The notes: a model not told the origin generated them from the letters alone. A stretch of DNA of 64,000 nucleotides from Euglena gracilis (GCA_039621445.1 CP154957.1:6318504-6382503), one strand, 5' to 3'. Positions 34,198 to 47,006 are shown, numbered from the stretch's first letter. Translations and numbers: made by a program.

Positions 34198-34583
34198 TGC
34201 TCAATTGTTCTGCTTCGCTTGGCTTGAATAACTTGCGATAGCTTTTCGCTGTAGAAAGGCTACGCCGCAGCAAACTGCTGGCGCGAAATTGTAGGAGGAA
34301 GACGCGAGGCAAGAGAACGAAACGACAATCAAGGGAACGAAAAGACAGGCCAAGCCCCACGAGCCAAGCTGAGCAAGCGAAGCCAAGGGTGGAGCAAGGG
34401 CGGGCCGCATCTTCCGCAATGTCCACCATATAAAAAAGTACAGGAATTTTTAAAGCAACCGCAGCACGCTCTTGCTCACGGAAAACCAACGAGGAAGGCA
34501 CATCGACGGCGAGCACAAACACGTTTTGCCTTTTTTCCAGCGAACACGGCGTTCCAAAGGGCAAGGTGCGGGGCCTGAGGTGG
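34198..34583. other. Unassigned segment between DIRS-F and the LTR element
   Basis: Starts after the DIRS-F end; the last 30 bp (GGCAAGGTGCGGGGCCTGAG) resemble a DIRS terminal repeat, into which the LTR element seems to have inserted. The rest is unrecognised. Confidence 0.45.
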
Positions 34584-35090
34584 TGTAAAGGGGTCCTAAC
34601 CCAAAATTTGGCCGAAATTTGCCTGAGTGGGGCCGAAAATCACTGAAATACCACTTTTTGGTTTTCAGTCGAATTTAACCTAGGGAAAAGATCATTATGT
34701 TTCGGCTTGAAAGCCTGAACCCAATTTTTGACCTTGCTGGGCCGATTCTTTGAAATTTTCAAGACCGACCGACCAATTTTCCACAGTAGGATTTGCCCAT
34801 TTCCCTAATTAACCTAAGAAGTCCCACTCGAACCCACCAAATTCAAACCAATCTCACACACAGGATTCTCTGCCCACCCAATCCACTGCCACAAAACTAC
34901 AAAAAATACCAATTGATTGTGCATTCAAGAACCAGGAATCTGAAAAAAATGAATTTCAAGGTTCATTGGAAAAAGCCCAAGGACAAAAAAGAAAAGATTG
35001 AAGATCCAGGCTTCGAATCCCGGCGGCCGCCTCAACAAACAGCCGAGGCCGAAGGATCCGCAAAAACATCGAACCAAGAAATGGTTTTCA
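34584..35090 (+). repeat. Left LTR
   Basis: TG...CA ends; over 90 percent identical by eye with 41029-41538. Contains the B-box-like string GCTTCGAATCCC. Confidence 0.8.
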
Positions 35091-35108
35091 TGGAGGTCCT
35101 ACCCGGAT
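35091..35108 (+). promoter_or_regulatory. Candidate primer-binding site
   Basis: TGGAGGTCCTACCCGGAT begins directly at the LTR border with TGG, complementary to a tRNA CCA end. The matching tRNA was not identified. Confidence 0.45.
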
Positions 35109-37541
35109 CCTCCGGCCAGAGCGAGGCGCGCCAGGCAGCTGAAGCACAAGAAAGTCAAAGAAGAATGACAAGAAAGAAGATTGAAGCTGAAGCCCCAAAC
35201 ACATTGTTCACATTGAAAGCTGCAGCTAGTGGAAGGGGGCCCTGCAATGGCCCCCCAGCGCGCAGTATTGAAGCTGCAGAAGCTCAGCAGGCGGACACAT
35301 ACAACACATGACACTGGTGTGCCAGCATACAACCCCCACCCACAGCCCTAAGGGTTCTAAAGAACCCGAAGAATTATAGGCATTCAGAAGGGTCATGTGG
35401 GGAAATTTTGGTGCCACAATGCATTCCATCTGCAGATTTTTCAGAAAGATCATTCTTGCCAAATTTACTTGTCGCATCACCACAGATTTTTCAGACAAGT
35501 GAATTCCCAGCAGATTTTCATGGGTTACCACTGAATTTTCAGACCCGAGAAGATTTTTCACAATCAACTTGGCCAATTTCAGAAAGAATTACGATGAGGA
35601 CCCAGAATTTTCTGGAATTTTCTCAAGACTCCCCACAGTTTTTGCCAACGGCATGCATTTTCAGCAAGATTTATTGTGGGGGGCAGGGTCCCATTTACAA
35701 AGTGGCACGTATTTTCCCCCACAAAAAAACCCAGGCGTTGTCTCACCCAAGGGTCTTTCAGTTTTCAAGTGAAAAAAGTTAATTTTCCCTTTCCCCGTCA
35801 CACAAATTTCCTGTGACTTTGGCAGATTTTCAGCCAAAACGGTCGGATGGGTGATATCCTCCGTACGGGACAACTTTCCCTTGTGCCACAGATTTTTGCT
35901 GTGGTTTTCACATTTTTTTCAGCCAATCTTGTCGGAGATGGGTGGAATCCTCCGTACGGGAAATTTTTCCCTTTTGTCCCCCCAGGCTGGGAGCGGGCAC
36001 GGATCAGACTTTTTGGCTGGTGGAGGAGAAACGGGAATTGTCCCCCTCACACAAATTTCAGTCCCCCCCATGGAAATGGAGATGGAGGGGGGAAATAAAG
36101 ATCCTTGGAAGGAATGTGCAAGGAGGAGAGTGCACAAAATATTTCAGTTTGAGGTGCTTGGCGAAGAATGTTTTCAATTTCCCTGGGCAAAGTTGGAAAA
36201 AACTTCAGATCCCCCAGATTCAAAAATGGAAACCGCTTTGGTCAATAGTGATCAAAATTCAGCCGGGATAAAAGCCCAATTTTACTTTGGGCAACAGCGC
36301 CAAAAGGCAAGAACTTTTTGACGAGAAATCGTCAGTTTTGGGTTTTACCCTCTCGCCGGTTCGGTGACCGTGCGCGGACTGGGCTCCCCGGCAGGCCGAG
36401 TGGGAGAAAACAGTCACCCGGCGCTCCGGTAAAAATAGGCACACGCGCCCCAAAAATTCCCTTTTTTTGTGTCTTTCGGCCCCTGAATTCAGCCAGAACC
36501 TGGGTTCTGGCAGCCAAATAACTCAAAAATTGGGGGGGGGGGACGGTATTTTTGGCCAACTGCTTGGGGGTGCCTCTGAAGCAGTAGGGGGGGGGAAAGC
36601 CTCGATTGGATTTAAAAAAGGGTAGCGGGGGGGGGCGGAAGAACACCTTCACCTTGCTTCCCAGCGCCGCTTGCTGTTCTTTCTTTTGAATTTGAATATT
36701 TGCTTTTTGACTGAACTTCCGGATTGACCTTTTGAAATTCTTGGACAATTGTTTCCTTGAAATCAGATTGAATCTTTGATATTCCTTCCTTCAGCATGCA
36801 CAATTCTTTGAATGAAACATTCGGAAGAGAGAACCTGGGGGGGAAAGTACACAGGTAAAAAATAGGAGCGGAATGGGGCAGAATATTCGCTAATTCCAGT
36901 GCGCAGGCGCCAGGCCGCCTCCCGCCGCCCACAGAAAACTCAAATCAAACGCCGTTTCAGGCAGTTTTGCTGAAAATTTAAGTATTTGTAGAAATTCCCA
37001 CTTTGGTCATTGGGATTGAGCGAAGCTTCTCTCAATTGGAGGGTCTCATAATTTTCAAACGGACAAAATCCCAGTTTATTGCGGAAGGGGGTCAACGTGG
37101 ACAGTTTTTTCCCCCTGCCCAGATCACTGGCTGCAAATTTTGTTTTCACACCCCGGGAAGGGAGACCCCAAACCCCGGCGTCGCTGTGGTGGCGGCGTCC
37201 GGTGGCCCACTCCCCCGCACCGCTGTGGTGGCGGTGCAGGGGGGCCCAGCAGCACCCAGCACAACGACAGCAACCCCCAGCCCCAGCTATGGGTTGGGTA
37301 TTGGCTTTTTGGGTAGGAGAGAACTTCGACCACCCAAGCAGACGGAGACCGATACCCTCTCAATCCCCTCTCGAGAGGTGAGTGGGTTCGTTTTCGAAAA
37401 TTTTCAAAACATCCCCCCCGTCGCTCCCTACTCGGGCAACCTAGGCCCAGAGGTAGGGGGAGCGGCCTTTTTGGGAAACAGTGCTGGAGTGTTGGTCTTG
37501 CCCAAAGGGGAGGAGCACCATAAGGTGGTCTCTACCCCCTG

Positions 37542-38258
37542 TTGGCAAAGCCACACTTTGCACGTTCCCATTACCCAACCACAACAGTTTTTACCCCCCT
37601 CACTCTGTTTTTTGTTTCCCCCAGAACGGTGGATTTTCCTTCCGTAAGTTTGGAAGTAACAGCCTCACAAACAATACCCCTTTTGAATGCCCCTCAGCTA
37701 AGCGTGTTGGAATTTCCCATTGAAACACACGAAAAATTTCCATCTGTGATGGTCCTGGTGCAAATTTTGATCACAGGGATGGGGGCAGGGGTAGGGATGA
37801 TGGGGGAAGGCACCGTTTTTGGTTGCCAGATTTCAATTTTTGTTGGTACCCCGTTTTGGGGCATGGTGGGAAATGAGGCAAAAATCACCAGATTTTCAGG
37901 TCACGGGCCTGAATTTTCTTTTCGTTGGCAGATTTTTACAACGAAACTGTCCAGACTTTCAACAATGTTTTCTGGGGAAGATTGGAAACATTTTGAGACA
38001 GAATTTTTGACGATTCAGAATTTTGTCAAATCTCATGCGGACACCTCTCATGTGCTAAGACGGGCATTTCCGCAGATTTTTCACAAAGAAAGGAGGAATA
38101 AAAACCAGAAAGAAGAAACCACAAAGCAGTTGGAAAGGGACAAAAATTCGCTTCTTTCACTCAGTGGGTGGTCATTTGGACAAAAATTGCAGTTTTCCCC
38201 CAGCGATTTTCATACCCCCCCCCGCTCAAATCATGGGAATGACACAGGGATGTCTTGA
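37542..38258 (+). CDS. gag-like ORF of the LTR element
   Basis: 238 codons. Around residues 140-200 it reads MFSGEDWKHFETEFLTIQNF followed by a charged, Q/K-rich stretch, similar in layout to the capsid region of LTR-retrotransposon Gag. The N-terminal part is low complexity. It precedes the zinc-knuckle segment by about 230 bp in another frame, so the original gag is probably broken by frameshifts. Confidence 0.45.
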   Translation: MAKPHFARSHYPTTTVFTPLTLFFVSPRTVDFPSVSLEVTASQTIPLLNAPQLSVLEFPIETHEKFPSVMVLVQILITGMGAGVGMMGEGTVFGCQISIFVGTPFWGMVGNEAKITRFSGHGPEFSFRWQIFTTKLSRLSTMFSGEDWKHFETEFLTIQNFVKSHADTSHVLRRAFPQIFHKERRNKNQKEETTKQLERDKNSLLSLSGWSFGQKLQFSPSDFHTPPRSNHGNDTGMS

Positions 38259-38491
38259 ACAAACGGAGGGGGGATGGAATTTAAAGGGCCTGGTGCCCCC
38301 CCTGAAACGATTCAACCTCCCGATTGGATGGGGGGAGGACCAAATTCATTCAGAAAACGCGGAACGCGAATTTTTCTCGGAATTTCACCAGAAATTGTCA
38401 AGAATGGGGGGCAACGCCAAAAAATTCTTCAGAGGTGAAAGAAGCACCGCTCCCAAACCCCAACCACACAATCTGTGTAATCAGAGCACCG

Positions 38492-38533
38492 TGTAAGTGT
38501 TGTGGTGAGGATGGGAATAATGCCTCTAACTGT
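38492..38533 (+). pseudogene. Gag zinc knuckle with His changed to Asn
   Basis: CKCCGEDGNNASNC fits CX2CX4HX4C except that the histidine position (38516-38518, AAT) is asparagine, one base from CAT. Part of an open frame 38324-38734. Confidence 0.55.
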
Positions 38534-39000
38534 TGGACAAAAATCTGGATGCAAATCAAGCTTCCCCCCCACCCAGTTTTGGGCCCCATGCCCATGCGGG
38601 GGGGAGGACGAGGCATGGGGGGCGGGACGACCAAGACAAAGGTTGGGAAACTGCCCAAGGAAAAAGTGGTGGCCAACGGTTCAGGGGCAGCACTTTTGTT
38701 CAAGTGCCCCCAGCGGAAAATTTGTTTCAGATGATATTTGTGCCACAGTCAAACACTTTTGTGGACAAAGTCCAGCGATTTTTTGGGTCAAAAGTACCAA
38801 AGGCTTTGAAGTTTTTTACGGGAACAAAATCTGGAGGGGGGGGGTGGACTTGACTTATATAACCGTGCCTAAAACGAAATATGGTCAAGACCCCACCATG
38901 TGAGAAAGAAATTTGGAGTATGCCGATTCTCGCACAAAAATGACAACTTTCCAACACCCAATTTTTACAGCCCCCCAGAATTTTTAGAAAAATTCCCCGA

Positions 39001-41028
39001 AACGGCCTCATGAAGGACCGTGAATTTTTGAAAGGGCTGATTTTTTTGAACGTTGATTTTGTCAATGTGGTCCTTTTGAGTACAAAATGCCCACTCGTAT
39101 TTGGGGAATGGTGGAGGGTTTGCCAAACCGTCTGTGGCCTTGTTTTTGGTGCAAGTTCACCACCCCCTGGTCCACAAGACATTTTCACCGTTTTGGTGGA
39201 AACATTTTTGGTGGGACGTCACATAAAAAATACCGAGTCCCAGATTTGGTCATTTTTCAGGTTGACGGGAAAGAGGAAAGGCATATTCCAAAGGGGGAGA
39301 GTTTGGTGTTGGTCCCCCAGGGTACCCCCCCACAAATGACCCATGACGAAAGGGAAGTTTGGATTTGGATAAACCCCAGATTTTGGGAAACGGTGGTGGA
39401 AGTGGACAATTTTCAGGTGGAAAAGGAAGAGGGGAGGGTTGAAACGCATTTTGCACCTCCTCATTTTTCCCAAGTGGAAAGAAGTGAATTATTTCAATTT
39501 TCTTCTGCCCGTTTGGCGAAAGAGAAGGAAAAATGGGTTGAACGGTAGACCAATGAAAATTTTGAGTCTGCCGATTTTACCCAAGGCACAAAATCCGACG
39601 TTTTTATTGTTTTTATTGGGCAAGTGTGGGAGGTGGAATCTGTTCAATTTTACGGGTTGTGTTGTGTGGAAGAAAGGAATAAAGTTGGAATGAACAAAAT
39701 GGGGATGAGCCCCACTCATTCGGGGGCGAGTGAGTGGGGGGCGTTCCAACAAAAAGTTGATGTGTTGTGCCGACATAATTTCAAGGAATTTAAACGTGTT
39801 ATTTACGGAGAGGAGGTGGAACCCAACCCCCCCGTAAAGGACGGTGTGCAGGATTTTCAGAGAATTTTGGCAACGCAACTTGCCCAGGCATGGGACATGG
39901 CGATGGCAATTTTGTCGGTGAGACTCTCCTAGGTATCCCCCAAGGAATTTTGGGTTCGGAGGAACATTTTTTGGAATGGCAAGGAGGTGAGAGTTTCACA
40001 GATTTGTATTTGCTTTTGAAAAGCAAAAGGTGGACAAATTTTCCAAGCACATTTTTTCTCTAAGAGGTGGAAATTTTGGGCCAAGATTTGAGAGACGGCC
40101 CGGGAGGGCACGGGTTGATGTGACCCCCCCCCCACAAAAACGGATCCGTAAGTGACATTCCCGTTACGGTTGTGGGAAAAGTGATGAATTGTCATTGCGG
40201 GGAACCAATCCCGCGGTTTGCGGGGTTGTTTTCGTTGATTCTGATTTTTGGTGTTTGGTCGCGACAAGCAACAGATCACGAAATTCAACAATCCCCCCAA
40301 CAAATAAAGTTGCAACGCTTCAAAAAAAAAGAGGGTAATTTGCTCCTCAAAAAGGGATTAAGCAAAAACCCCAACAAAAAAGGGATCCCAACCAACAAAA
40401 AAAAGGGAGTTTACTCCTTGTGAGAAAGAATCCCTTGGATGAATGGAAGGCTAGCCTAAAAATCAAACAACCAGATTTCTTGAATGACGGTTGGTCAAAA
40501 GAAAAGTTTCGCAAGGGTTGGAAACGCGAAACCATGCCTAGGCGCCATTGTTGCTTGGCGTGCAACTTTCGTAGTAGCAACCTGACCCGCCTTGGGTGCC
40601 CGCAAAGTGTCATCCTGAGCATGAGTGTCGTGTGGTGTTTGGGGATAAAAAACCGCATACCATATTGTATTTGTGAACACACGACAACACACACGCGCCA
40701 TGGGCCGTGGCGGAGAAGGAGCGCGGCGTGAAGCGGCGGGCGGCGGCGGCACCGCACCGTTGCTACGCACCGTGATCCGCACCGTTGCGCCACTTTTGCG
40801 TTGCACCGTTGCACCACCTCCCCCGGGGGTGCGGTGTGGCCCATTGGGCTGCCCCCCCCCGCCGTTACTTTTGCGGGGTGGCATTTTGGGCTGCCCCCCC
40901 CCTCGCTCTTACCAACCGCACACATACAACTTCATTTTTTCGCAAACCAAATTGTTTCTTTTGTGCGGACCCCTTCTTTTTTACTTACGGTTTTCAAAAT
41001 CTCCCCGAAATTTTTCTAAGTGGGGGAG
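39001..41028 (+). other. 3' internal region of the LTR element, unrecognised ORFs
   Basis: Overlapping frames at 39010-39339, 39087-39548 and 39624-39932 read protein-like (for example GVQDFQRILATQLAQAWDMA) but match no family I know. The same region is present inverted at 43015-44690. 40670-40930 is a G/C-rich low-complexity stretch. Confidence 0.4.
41018..41028 (+). promoter_or_regulatory. Candidate polypurine tract
   Basis: AAGTGGGGGAG immediately before the right LTR; the inverted copy has the similar AAGTGGGGTAG before its LTR. Confidence 0.5.
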
Positions 41029-41538
41029 TGTAAAGGGGTCCTAACCCAAAAATTGGCCAAAATGTGCCTGAGTGTGGCCGAAAATCACTGAAATACCACT
41101 TTTTGGTTTTCAGTCGAATTTAACCTAGGGAAAAGATCATTATGTTTCGGCTTGAAAGCCTGAACCCAATTTTTGACCTTGCTGGGCCGATTCTTTGAAA
41201 TTTTCAAGACCGGCCGACCAATTTTCCACAGTAGGATTTGCCCATTTTCCCTAAATCACCTAAGAAAGTCCCCACTCGAACCCACCAAATTCAAACCAAT
41301 CTCACACAGAGGGTTCTTTGCCCACCCAATGCACTGCCACAAAACTACAAAAAATATCAATTGATTGTGCATTCAAGAACCAGGAATCTGAAAAAAATTA
41401 ATTTCAATGTTCATTGGAAAAAGCCCAAGGACAAAAAAGAAAAGATTGAAGATCCAGGCTTCGAATCCCGGCGGCCGCCTCAACAAACAGCCGAGGCCGA
41501 AGGATCCGCAAAAACATCGAACCAAGAAAGGGTTTTCA
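41029..41538 (+). repeat. Right LTR
   Basis: 510 bp copy of 34584-35090 in the same orientation. Confidence 0.8.
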
Positions 41539-42504
41539 ATGGCTTTATATTTATCCTCTCATCTGAACCGCCCTTTCGCCCTTGATGGTGAGAAGAATCC
41601 ATGTTGACATTTTTTCCCCCCGATGTGGCGAGAAAGGGGCGGGGGGAACATTTCTTTTTTAAAAACTTCTGCCCCCGTATTTTTGATTTTAACGGGGGCC
41701 ACCAGAGAGCAAAGGCCGGCGAAAATGTGCATTTAGGAAAATGTTTTTGCCGCTGTGCATTTAATATTACGCGCTCGAGGAATTTCTTGCCTGGCACCGA
41801 GAAGTGGCAATAAAAGAGACAATAAAACCCAAATTCGGCCGGGCGGGATTTTCAGCCAATATTTCTAGGCGGCAGCCCCTGCTTTTACAACGGGCATTTT
41901 TTTTCCCGATTCACCTTCCTGCGCACTTTGGATCCTCCTTTTCCTGCGTGTTTCGAAAGTTAGGCAAGCCCCCCGGCCCTGGGCACGGTTTCCGCCCGAG
42001 CTGCCATTTTTTTTCTTCGTCTGCCGTCTTAAAGTTTCGCTCGACCCCCAAGCGGCGGGTGCGCCAGGGTGGCCCCCAAGAGAAAATTTACCACGAAAGT
42101 ACACTGCAGCCCCGTCGGCAGATTCAATGCAAGTTGCTAAGGGTAAATGGCGGGAAAAAATGGCCACATTTGGGCAAAACGGTTTGACTTTGGGAAGAAG
42201 AAAACAGCAGTCCCAGCATAAACCGTGACGAGGGACAGAGGGACGTCACTTGCGAAACACAAAGTCAAGATGGGCCGGCGAGGAAAGACAGTTCCGATCG
42301 AGCCAAAGTGTGTGGCAAGTGTGGCCATCATTTCCGCCGTCCTGTCGGAGCCACCAGAAACGGCAAAAAATGTGTTTTTCGTTTTCGCCTTGGCGCACCT
42401 ACTTGGGAACTGAAAATCAGAGGGACAAAAAAACCCTTTTCCCAACTTCCCAAGAAGCAAAGCACAGAGAAATGCAGGGAGGACGGACTGGATATCCAAG
42501 TCCG
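41539..42504. other. Segment between two LTRs facing each other
   Basis: No coding or repeat similarity found; overlapping ORFs on both strands without motifs. Confidence 0.5.
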
Positions 42505-43014
42505 TGAATTCCCTTTCTTGATTCGAGTTTTTTTGCGGATCCTTCGGCCTCTTTTTTTTTTTGAGGCGGCCGCCGGGTTTCGAAGCCAAAATATTCAGCC
42601 TTTTCTTTTTTGTCCTTAGCTTTTCCAATGAACCGTGAAATCCAAAATTTTATCAAAATCCGGTTCTTGCATACACAATGAATTGATATTTTTTGTAGTT
42701 TTGTACCAGTGCATTGGGTCGGCAAAGAACCTTGTGTGTGAGATTGGTTCGAAATTGGTGGGTTCGAGTGGGGACTTCTTAGGTTAATTAGGGGAAAATG
42801 ACCAATCGTAGTGTGGAAAATTGGTCGGCCGGTCTTGAAAATTTCAAAGAATCGGCCCAGCAAGGTCAAAAATTGGGTTCAGGCTTTCAAGCTGAACCAT
42901 AATAATCTTTTCCCTAGGTTAAATTCGACTGAAAACCAAAAAGTGGTATTTCAGTGATTTTCGGCCCCAACTCAGGCAAATTTTTGCCAATTTTTGGGTT
43001 AGGACCCCTTTACA
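42505..43014 (-). repeat. Third LTR, inverted
   Basis: Reverse complement of the LTR, TGTAAAGGGG at the 43014 side, GGGAATTCA at the other end. Confidence 0.8.
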
Positions 43015-44690
43015 CTACCCCACTTAGAAACTTAAGTAAAAAAGAAGGGGTCCGAACAAAAGAAACAATATGGTTTGCAAAAAAACTGAAGTTGTATGTG
43101 TGCGGTTAGTAAGAGCAACGAGAGGGGGGCAGCCCATAAGGCCACACCGCACCCCGGGGGAATGGTGCAACGGTGCAACGCAAAGGTGCGGCGCACGGTG
43201 GGGTTCACGGTTCAAAGCAACGGTGCGGTGTTTGCCGGCGATACCCGCCGCCTCACGCCGGTCTCCTTCGCCGCCACGGCCCACGGCGCGTTTGTGTTGT
43301 CGTGTGTTCACACTCACAATATGGTATGCAGTTTCTATCTCCACACACACACCACACGACACTCATGCTTAGAATGACACTTTGCGGGGCACCCAAGGCG
43401 GGTCGGGTTGCAACTTCGAAGGTTGCACGCCGAGCCGCAATAGGGCCTAGGCATGGTTTCGCGTTTCCAACACTTGTGAACCTTTTTTTTTTTGACCAAC
43501 CGTCATTCAAGAAACCTGGTTGTAGGCTTCAGGGTTTTTTTTTATTGTTAGCCCAGCGTTCCGTTAGGGATTCTTTCTCACAAGGAGCAAACTCTTTTTT
43601 TTTGGTCCGGCCCTTTTTTGTTGGGGTTTTTGCTTAATTACTCTTTGAGGAGCAAATTACCCTCCTTTTTTGAAGCGTTGCAACCTTTTTGTTGGGGGGA
43701 TTGTTCAATTTAATGATCTGTTGCTTGTCGCGACCAAACACTAAAAATCAGAAACAACGAAAACAACCCCACAACCCGCGGGATTGGTTCCCCGCAATGA
43801 CAAATCATCACTTTTCCCACAACCGTAACGGGAATGTCACTTACGGATCCGTTTTTGTGGGGGGTCACATCAAGCCGTGCCCTTCGGGGCCATCTCTCAA
43901 ATCTTGGCCCAAAATTTCCACCTCTTAGAGAGAAAATGCGCTTGAAAAATCTGTCCACCTTTTACTTTTCAAAAAAACAAATCCAAATCTGTGAAACTCT
44001 CACCTCATTGCCATTCCAAAAATTGTTCCTCGGGACCCAAAATTCCTTGGGGGATACCTAGGAGAGTCTCACCGACAAAATTGCCATCGCCATGTCCCAT
44101 GTCTGGGCAAGTTGCGTTCCCAAAATTCTCTGAAAATCCTGCACACCGTCCTTTACGGGGGAATTGGGTTTCACCTCCTCTCCGTAAATAACACTGAATA
44201 TCTGAAAATTATGTCGGGACAACACATCGACTTTTTGTTGTAACGCCCCACTCACTTGCGTCCAAATGAGTAGGGCTCATCCCCGTTTTGTTCATTCCAA
44301 CTTTATTCCTTTCTTCCACACAACACAACCCATGAAATTGAATGGATTCCACCTCCCACACTTGCCCAGTAAAAACGTAAGATTTTGGCCTTGGGTAAAA
44401 CCGGCAGACTCAAAATTTTCATTGGTCCAGCGTTCAACCCATTTTTCCTTCTCTTTCCCCAAACGGGCAGAAGAAAATTAAAAAAATTCACTTTTTTCCA
44501 CTTGGGAAAAAATGAGGGGGTGCAAAATGCGTGTCAACCCTCCCCTCTCCCTTTTCCACCTGAAAATTGTCCACTTCCACCACCGTTTCCAAAATCTGGG
44601 GTTCATCCAATTCCCAAATTCGCTTTCGCCATGAGTCATTCGTGAGGGGGTACCATGGGGGACCAACACAAAACCCTCCCGTTTGGAATA
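43015..44690 (-). mobile_element. Inverted partial copy of the LTR element
   Basis: Reverse complement of about 39290-41028, with scattered substitutions and indels. It breaks off at 44690 where DIRS-D sequence begins. Confidence 0.75.
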
Positions 44691-45985
44691 TGTCTTTCAT
44701 CTTGATATTGGGGACCAGGGGGTTATTTTTTAGGTTCTTGTATCCTGAACCCTTCATTGAGCCAGATTTTTCGGAATCCAACAGTATTTTTTCTGCTTGG
44801 GTCAGTTTTACTTTTGACCTGAATTTTGGGTGGGTTGACAATTTTGGATTTCTGTCCCAGGGGGACTGGATTCCATCTTTGATTAGTTGGCAGGTTGCTG
44901 GGCGGCATTTCTGATCCACCGTTTTTGGCTCTTTTTTCCACTTTGTTTCCCTACTTTTCCTCCATGGAAGTTTTTTCTCCGAGCAAGTGTTTTTGTTAAG
45001 TTGTGGGCTGGGTTGACGACCATTTTCCATCCCATAAAAGTTTTGGGATGAATTGTGCGACCTGCTGATGGGTAGCTGGGTTTATGGCAACCCCTGGGTC
45101 TCCAGGACGTTGTCAAAGTTTTGCAGGGGTGGGTGTGCATGCATCTCTCACAGTCTCTCTGGTCCTCCACTCTGATCTTGTTGTTGGTGGACATACCCTG
45201 GGGGGGCCTCTGTGGTCCCTCCTTGGGTTGATCTTCCCCTGCCATGGGCAAAACAAAAATATTTGACAGGGCACCACTGTGGGTCTGTCCCTGTCCTCCT
45301 CCGCAAGGTCACTGTGCGTACCTTGTCCCCCTTGTCCAAGTAAAGGGCCTCTGTGGGTCCCTTTGGGGGGTCTTCCTGGGGCTGGGCCATGTAGAAATGC
45401 CTTATTGGGCTGCAGCTGGTTAGCTTCTGGCCCCCAGGGCTTGTAAAGTGATGCCCCGAGTGGGCTTGAAATTGTTGGCCGTAATGGCCTTGGCCCCCGT
45501 GGCCTAGCTTCTCTTTGCCTTTGGCTTGATTTGATGTGGGTCTCCAGCTGCATTGGAAGCCTTGGGGGGGCCTCTGTGGGCACCCATTTTCCCCCTTGGG
45601 GGGGTTGATGATGGGAAACATTTTGGTGTTTTTTGGAAGAATTTTTTTGCCCCGTCCAGTGGGCATGTGCTTGAAGAATTGGCCTCGAAGGCCTGGTCGA
45701 TGTTGTCCCCATTTGCCCACGTTCCATCTGCCGGTACTGGGGCTTTGAATTTCAGGGGACTTCGGTGGATGTCCACCACTGGGCCCAACTTCTGGCACGA
45801 TGGGTTTGATCCTTGATTCCGTGTTTCCAAATGTCTTTGACATCTTCTGGGTTTCTTCTGTCTCATCTTGCTTTGTGTTTGGGCCCCAATGCCCAGGTTT
45901 TTCGGCCCGCATTAGGACGGAGGTTCCTTCCTCCTTCTGGTCTCTTTGACCACAGTGGTCCACAGTCCGTGGCCGTCAGGGGGGG
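44691..45985 (-). mobile_element. DIRS-D fragment (gag end and start of RT region)
   Basis: Minus strand carries a P/G/Q-rich gag-like ORF (45148-45963) and then CQLIKDGIQSPW, QAEKILLDSEKSGS, which align with the entry to the DIRS-B reverse transcriptase (CQLIKDGIQPPW, QAEKILLDYEKTGS). Truncated at both sides. Confidence 0.7.
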
Positions 45986-46224
45986 GGGTGACTAACTCGG
46001 GGGGGAGCAATTTTTGCCCAAATTTTGCCCCCCACCCAAAGTCTTGGGGGGTTTCAAGGTTCTTTTTGGGAATTCCAAGGCACTTTTCATGGATGGCAAC
46101 AAGCAAATAATTGTGGGTGTCCAATTTTGGCGTTTTTTTTTCCACACAAAATACTTCCCTTCGGAATTTTTTTTTGCCTGGGGCCCAAAGGTGACCAATA
46201 GGGGGGGTGACTAACTCGGGGGGG
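45986..46224. repeat. Element bounded by GTGACTAACTCGGGGGGG
   Basis: Direct copies of GGGGGGTGACTAACTCGGGG lie at about 45982 and 46203; the DNA between them (TTTTTGCCCA..., CTTTTCATGGATGGC) is unrecognised. Confidence 0.4.
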
Positions 46225-46624
46225 GCATGGTAATTGATCTTGCATTTGGGGGGGTTGCGATATTTTGCGAGATATTGCACGGCCTTGCGATATTGGGGAT
46301 ATATTTCGATATTTACGATATTATTTTTAACCCCCCCCTCGGGAAAAATGTCAGTCACATCCTTGGCCAGCGTAATTCAACCTTTCGCCATTCACCCTAA
46401 TTCAGAACCCCCCAAAACAGAAAGTGCCCTCGGTTACTAGAATTTAGTAGAATTTACAGTGCCTCATTGATGACACCCCAAGATTCCTCTTCAATGGGAT
46501 CCACCAGAATGTCATCTTCATCGTCAGAGTCAACTAAATCTGACCTTCAAACAGCTGCCCTTCATTTTTGGAACGCTGAGGTTGTCACAGGCACGGTTGA
46601 CAGTACAAAATTAAGGGAGCAAAA

Positions 46625-46990
46625 CTTGTCAAATAACCTGCGGGGGGGTCTGAGGGCGGCCGCGTGGGCGGTGTGCAGCCCAAATGGGGTGTTGGGGTTG
46701 CAGGGGGGGGCGGGGGGGAACGGGGGGGGGGGCGGGGGGGGGGCAACGGGGTGGTCGGCACACCCCTCCCCCCCCTCACCGACCCCCTCGCCACGCCATT
46801 TTTACCCCCCCCTTTTCAGACCCCCTTGCCACGCCCTGTCAGGCCTGCCAAAGAAATTTTTCTTGGCAAACCCCCGCGCACCCCTCCCCCCCCATCCGGG
46901 ACCCCCTCGCCACGCCAAACCCCCCCCCCTGGCCGGAAACCTCGCCACGGCGCGCCGACCACCCGGGGTTTGCGGCAGGTCATGCGTGAC
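46625..46990. repeat. G-run/C-run low-complexity block
   Basis: Over 300 bp of G runs then C runs, with repeated CCCCTCGCCACGCC units. Gives long spurious Pro/Gly ORFs. Confidence 0.8.
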
Positions 46991-47006
46991 TTGCGTGACG
47001 TCATTC

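Larger units (their letters stand above)
34584..41538 (+). mobile_element. LTR retroelement with gag-like region only
   Basis: Direct repeats of 507 and 510 bp (34584-35090, 41029-41538) begin TGTAAAGGGGTCC and end TTTTCA. TGG directly after the left repeat suits a primer-binding site and AAGTGGGGGAG directly before the right repeat suits a polypurine tract. The internal part has a gag-like region and a CCHC-type knuckle near 38.5 kb. I see no reverse transcriptase (no YxDD block), integrase or protease, so it is probably non-autonomous. No target duplication matches at the outer ends. Confidence 0.7.

Noticed and set aside
34993-35040. tRNA-like B box GCTTCGAATCCC in the LTRs
   Set aside because: No A box and no cloverleaf; not a tRNA gene.
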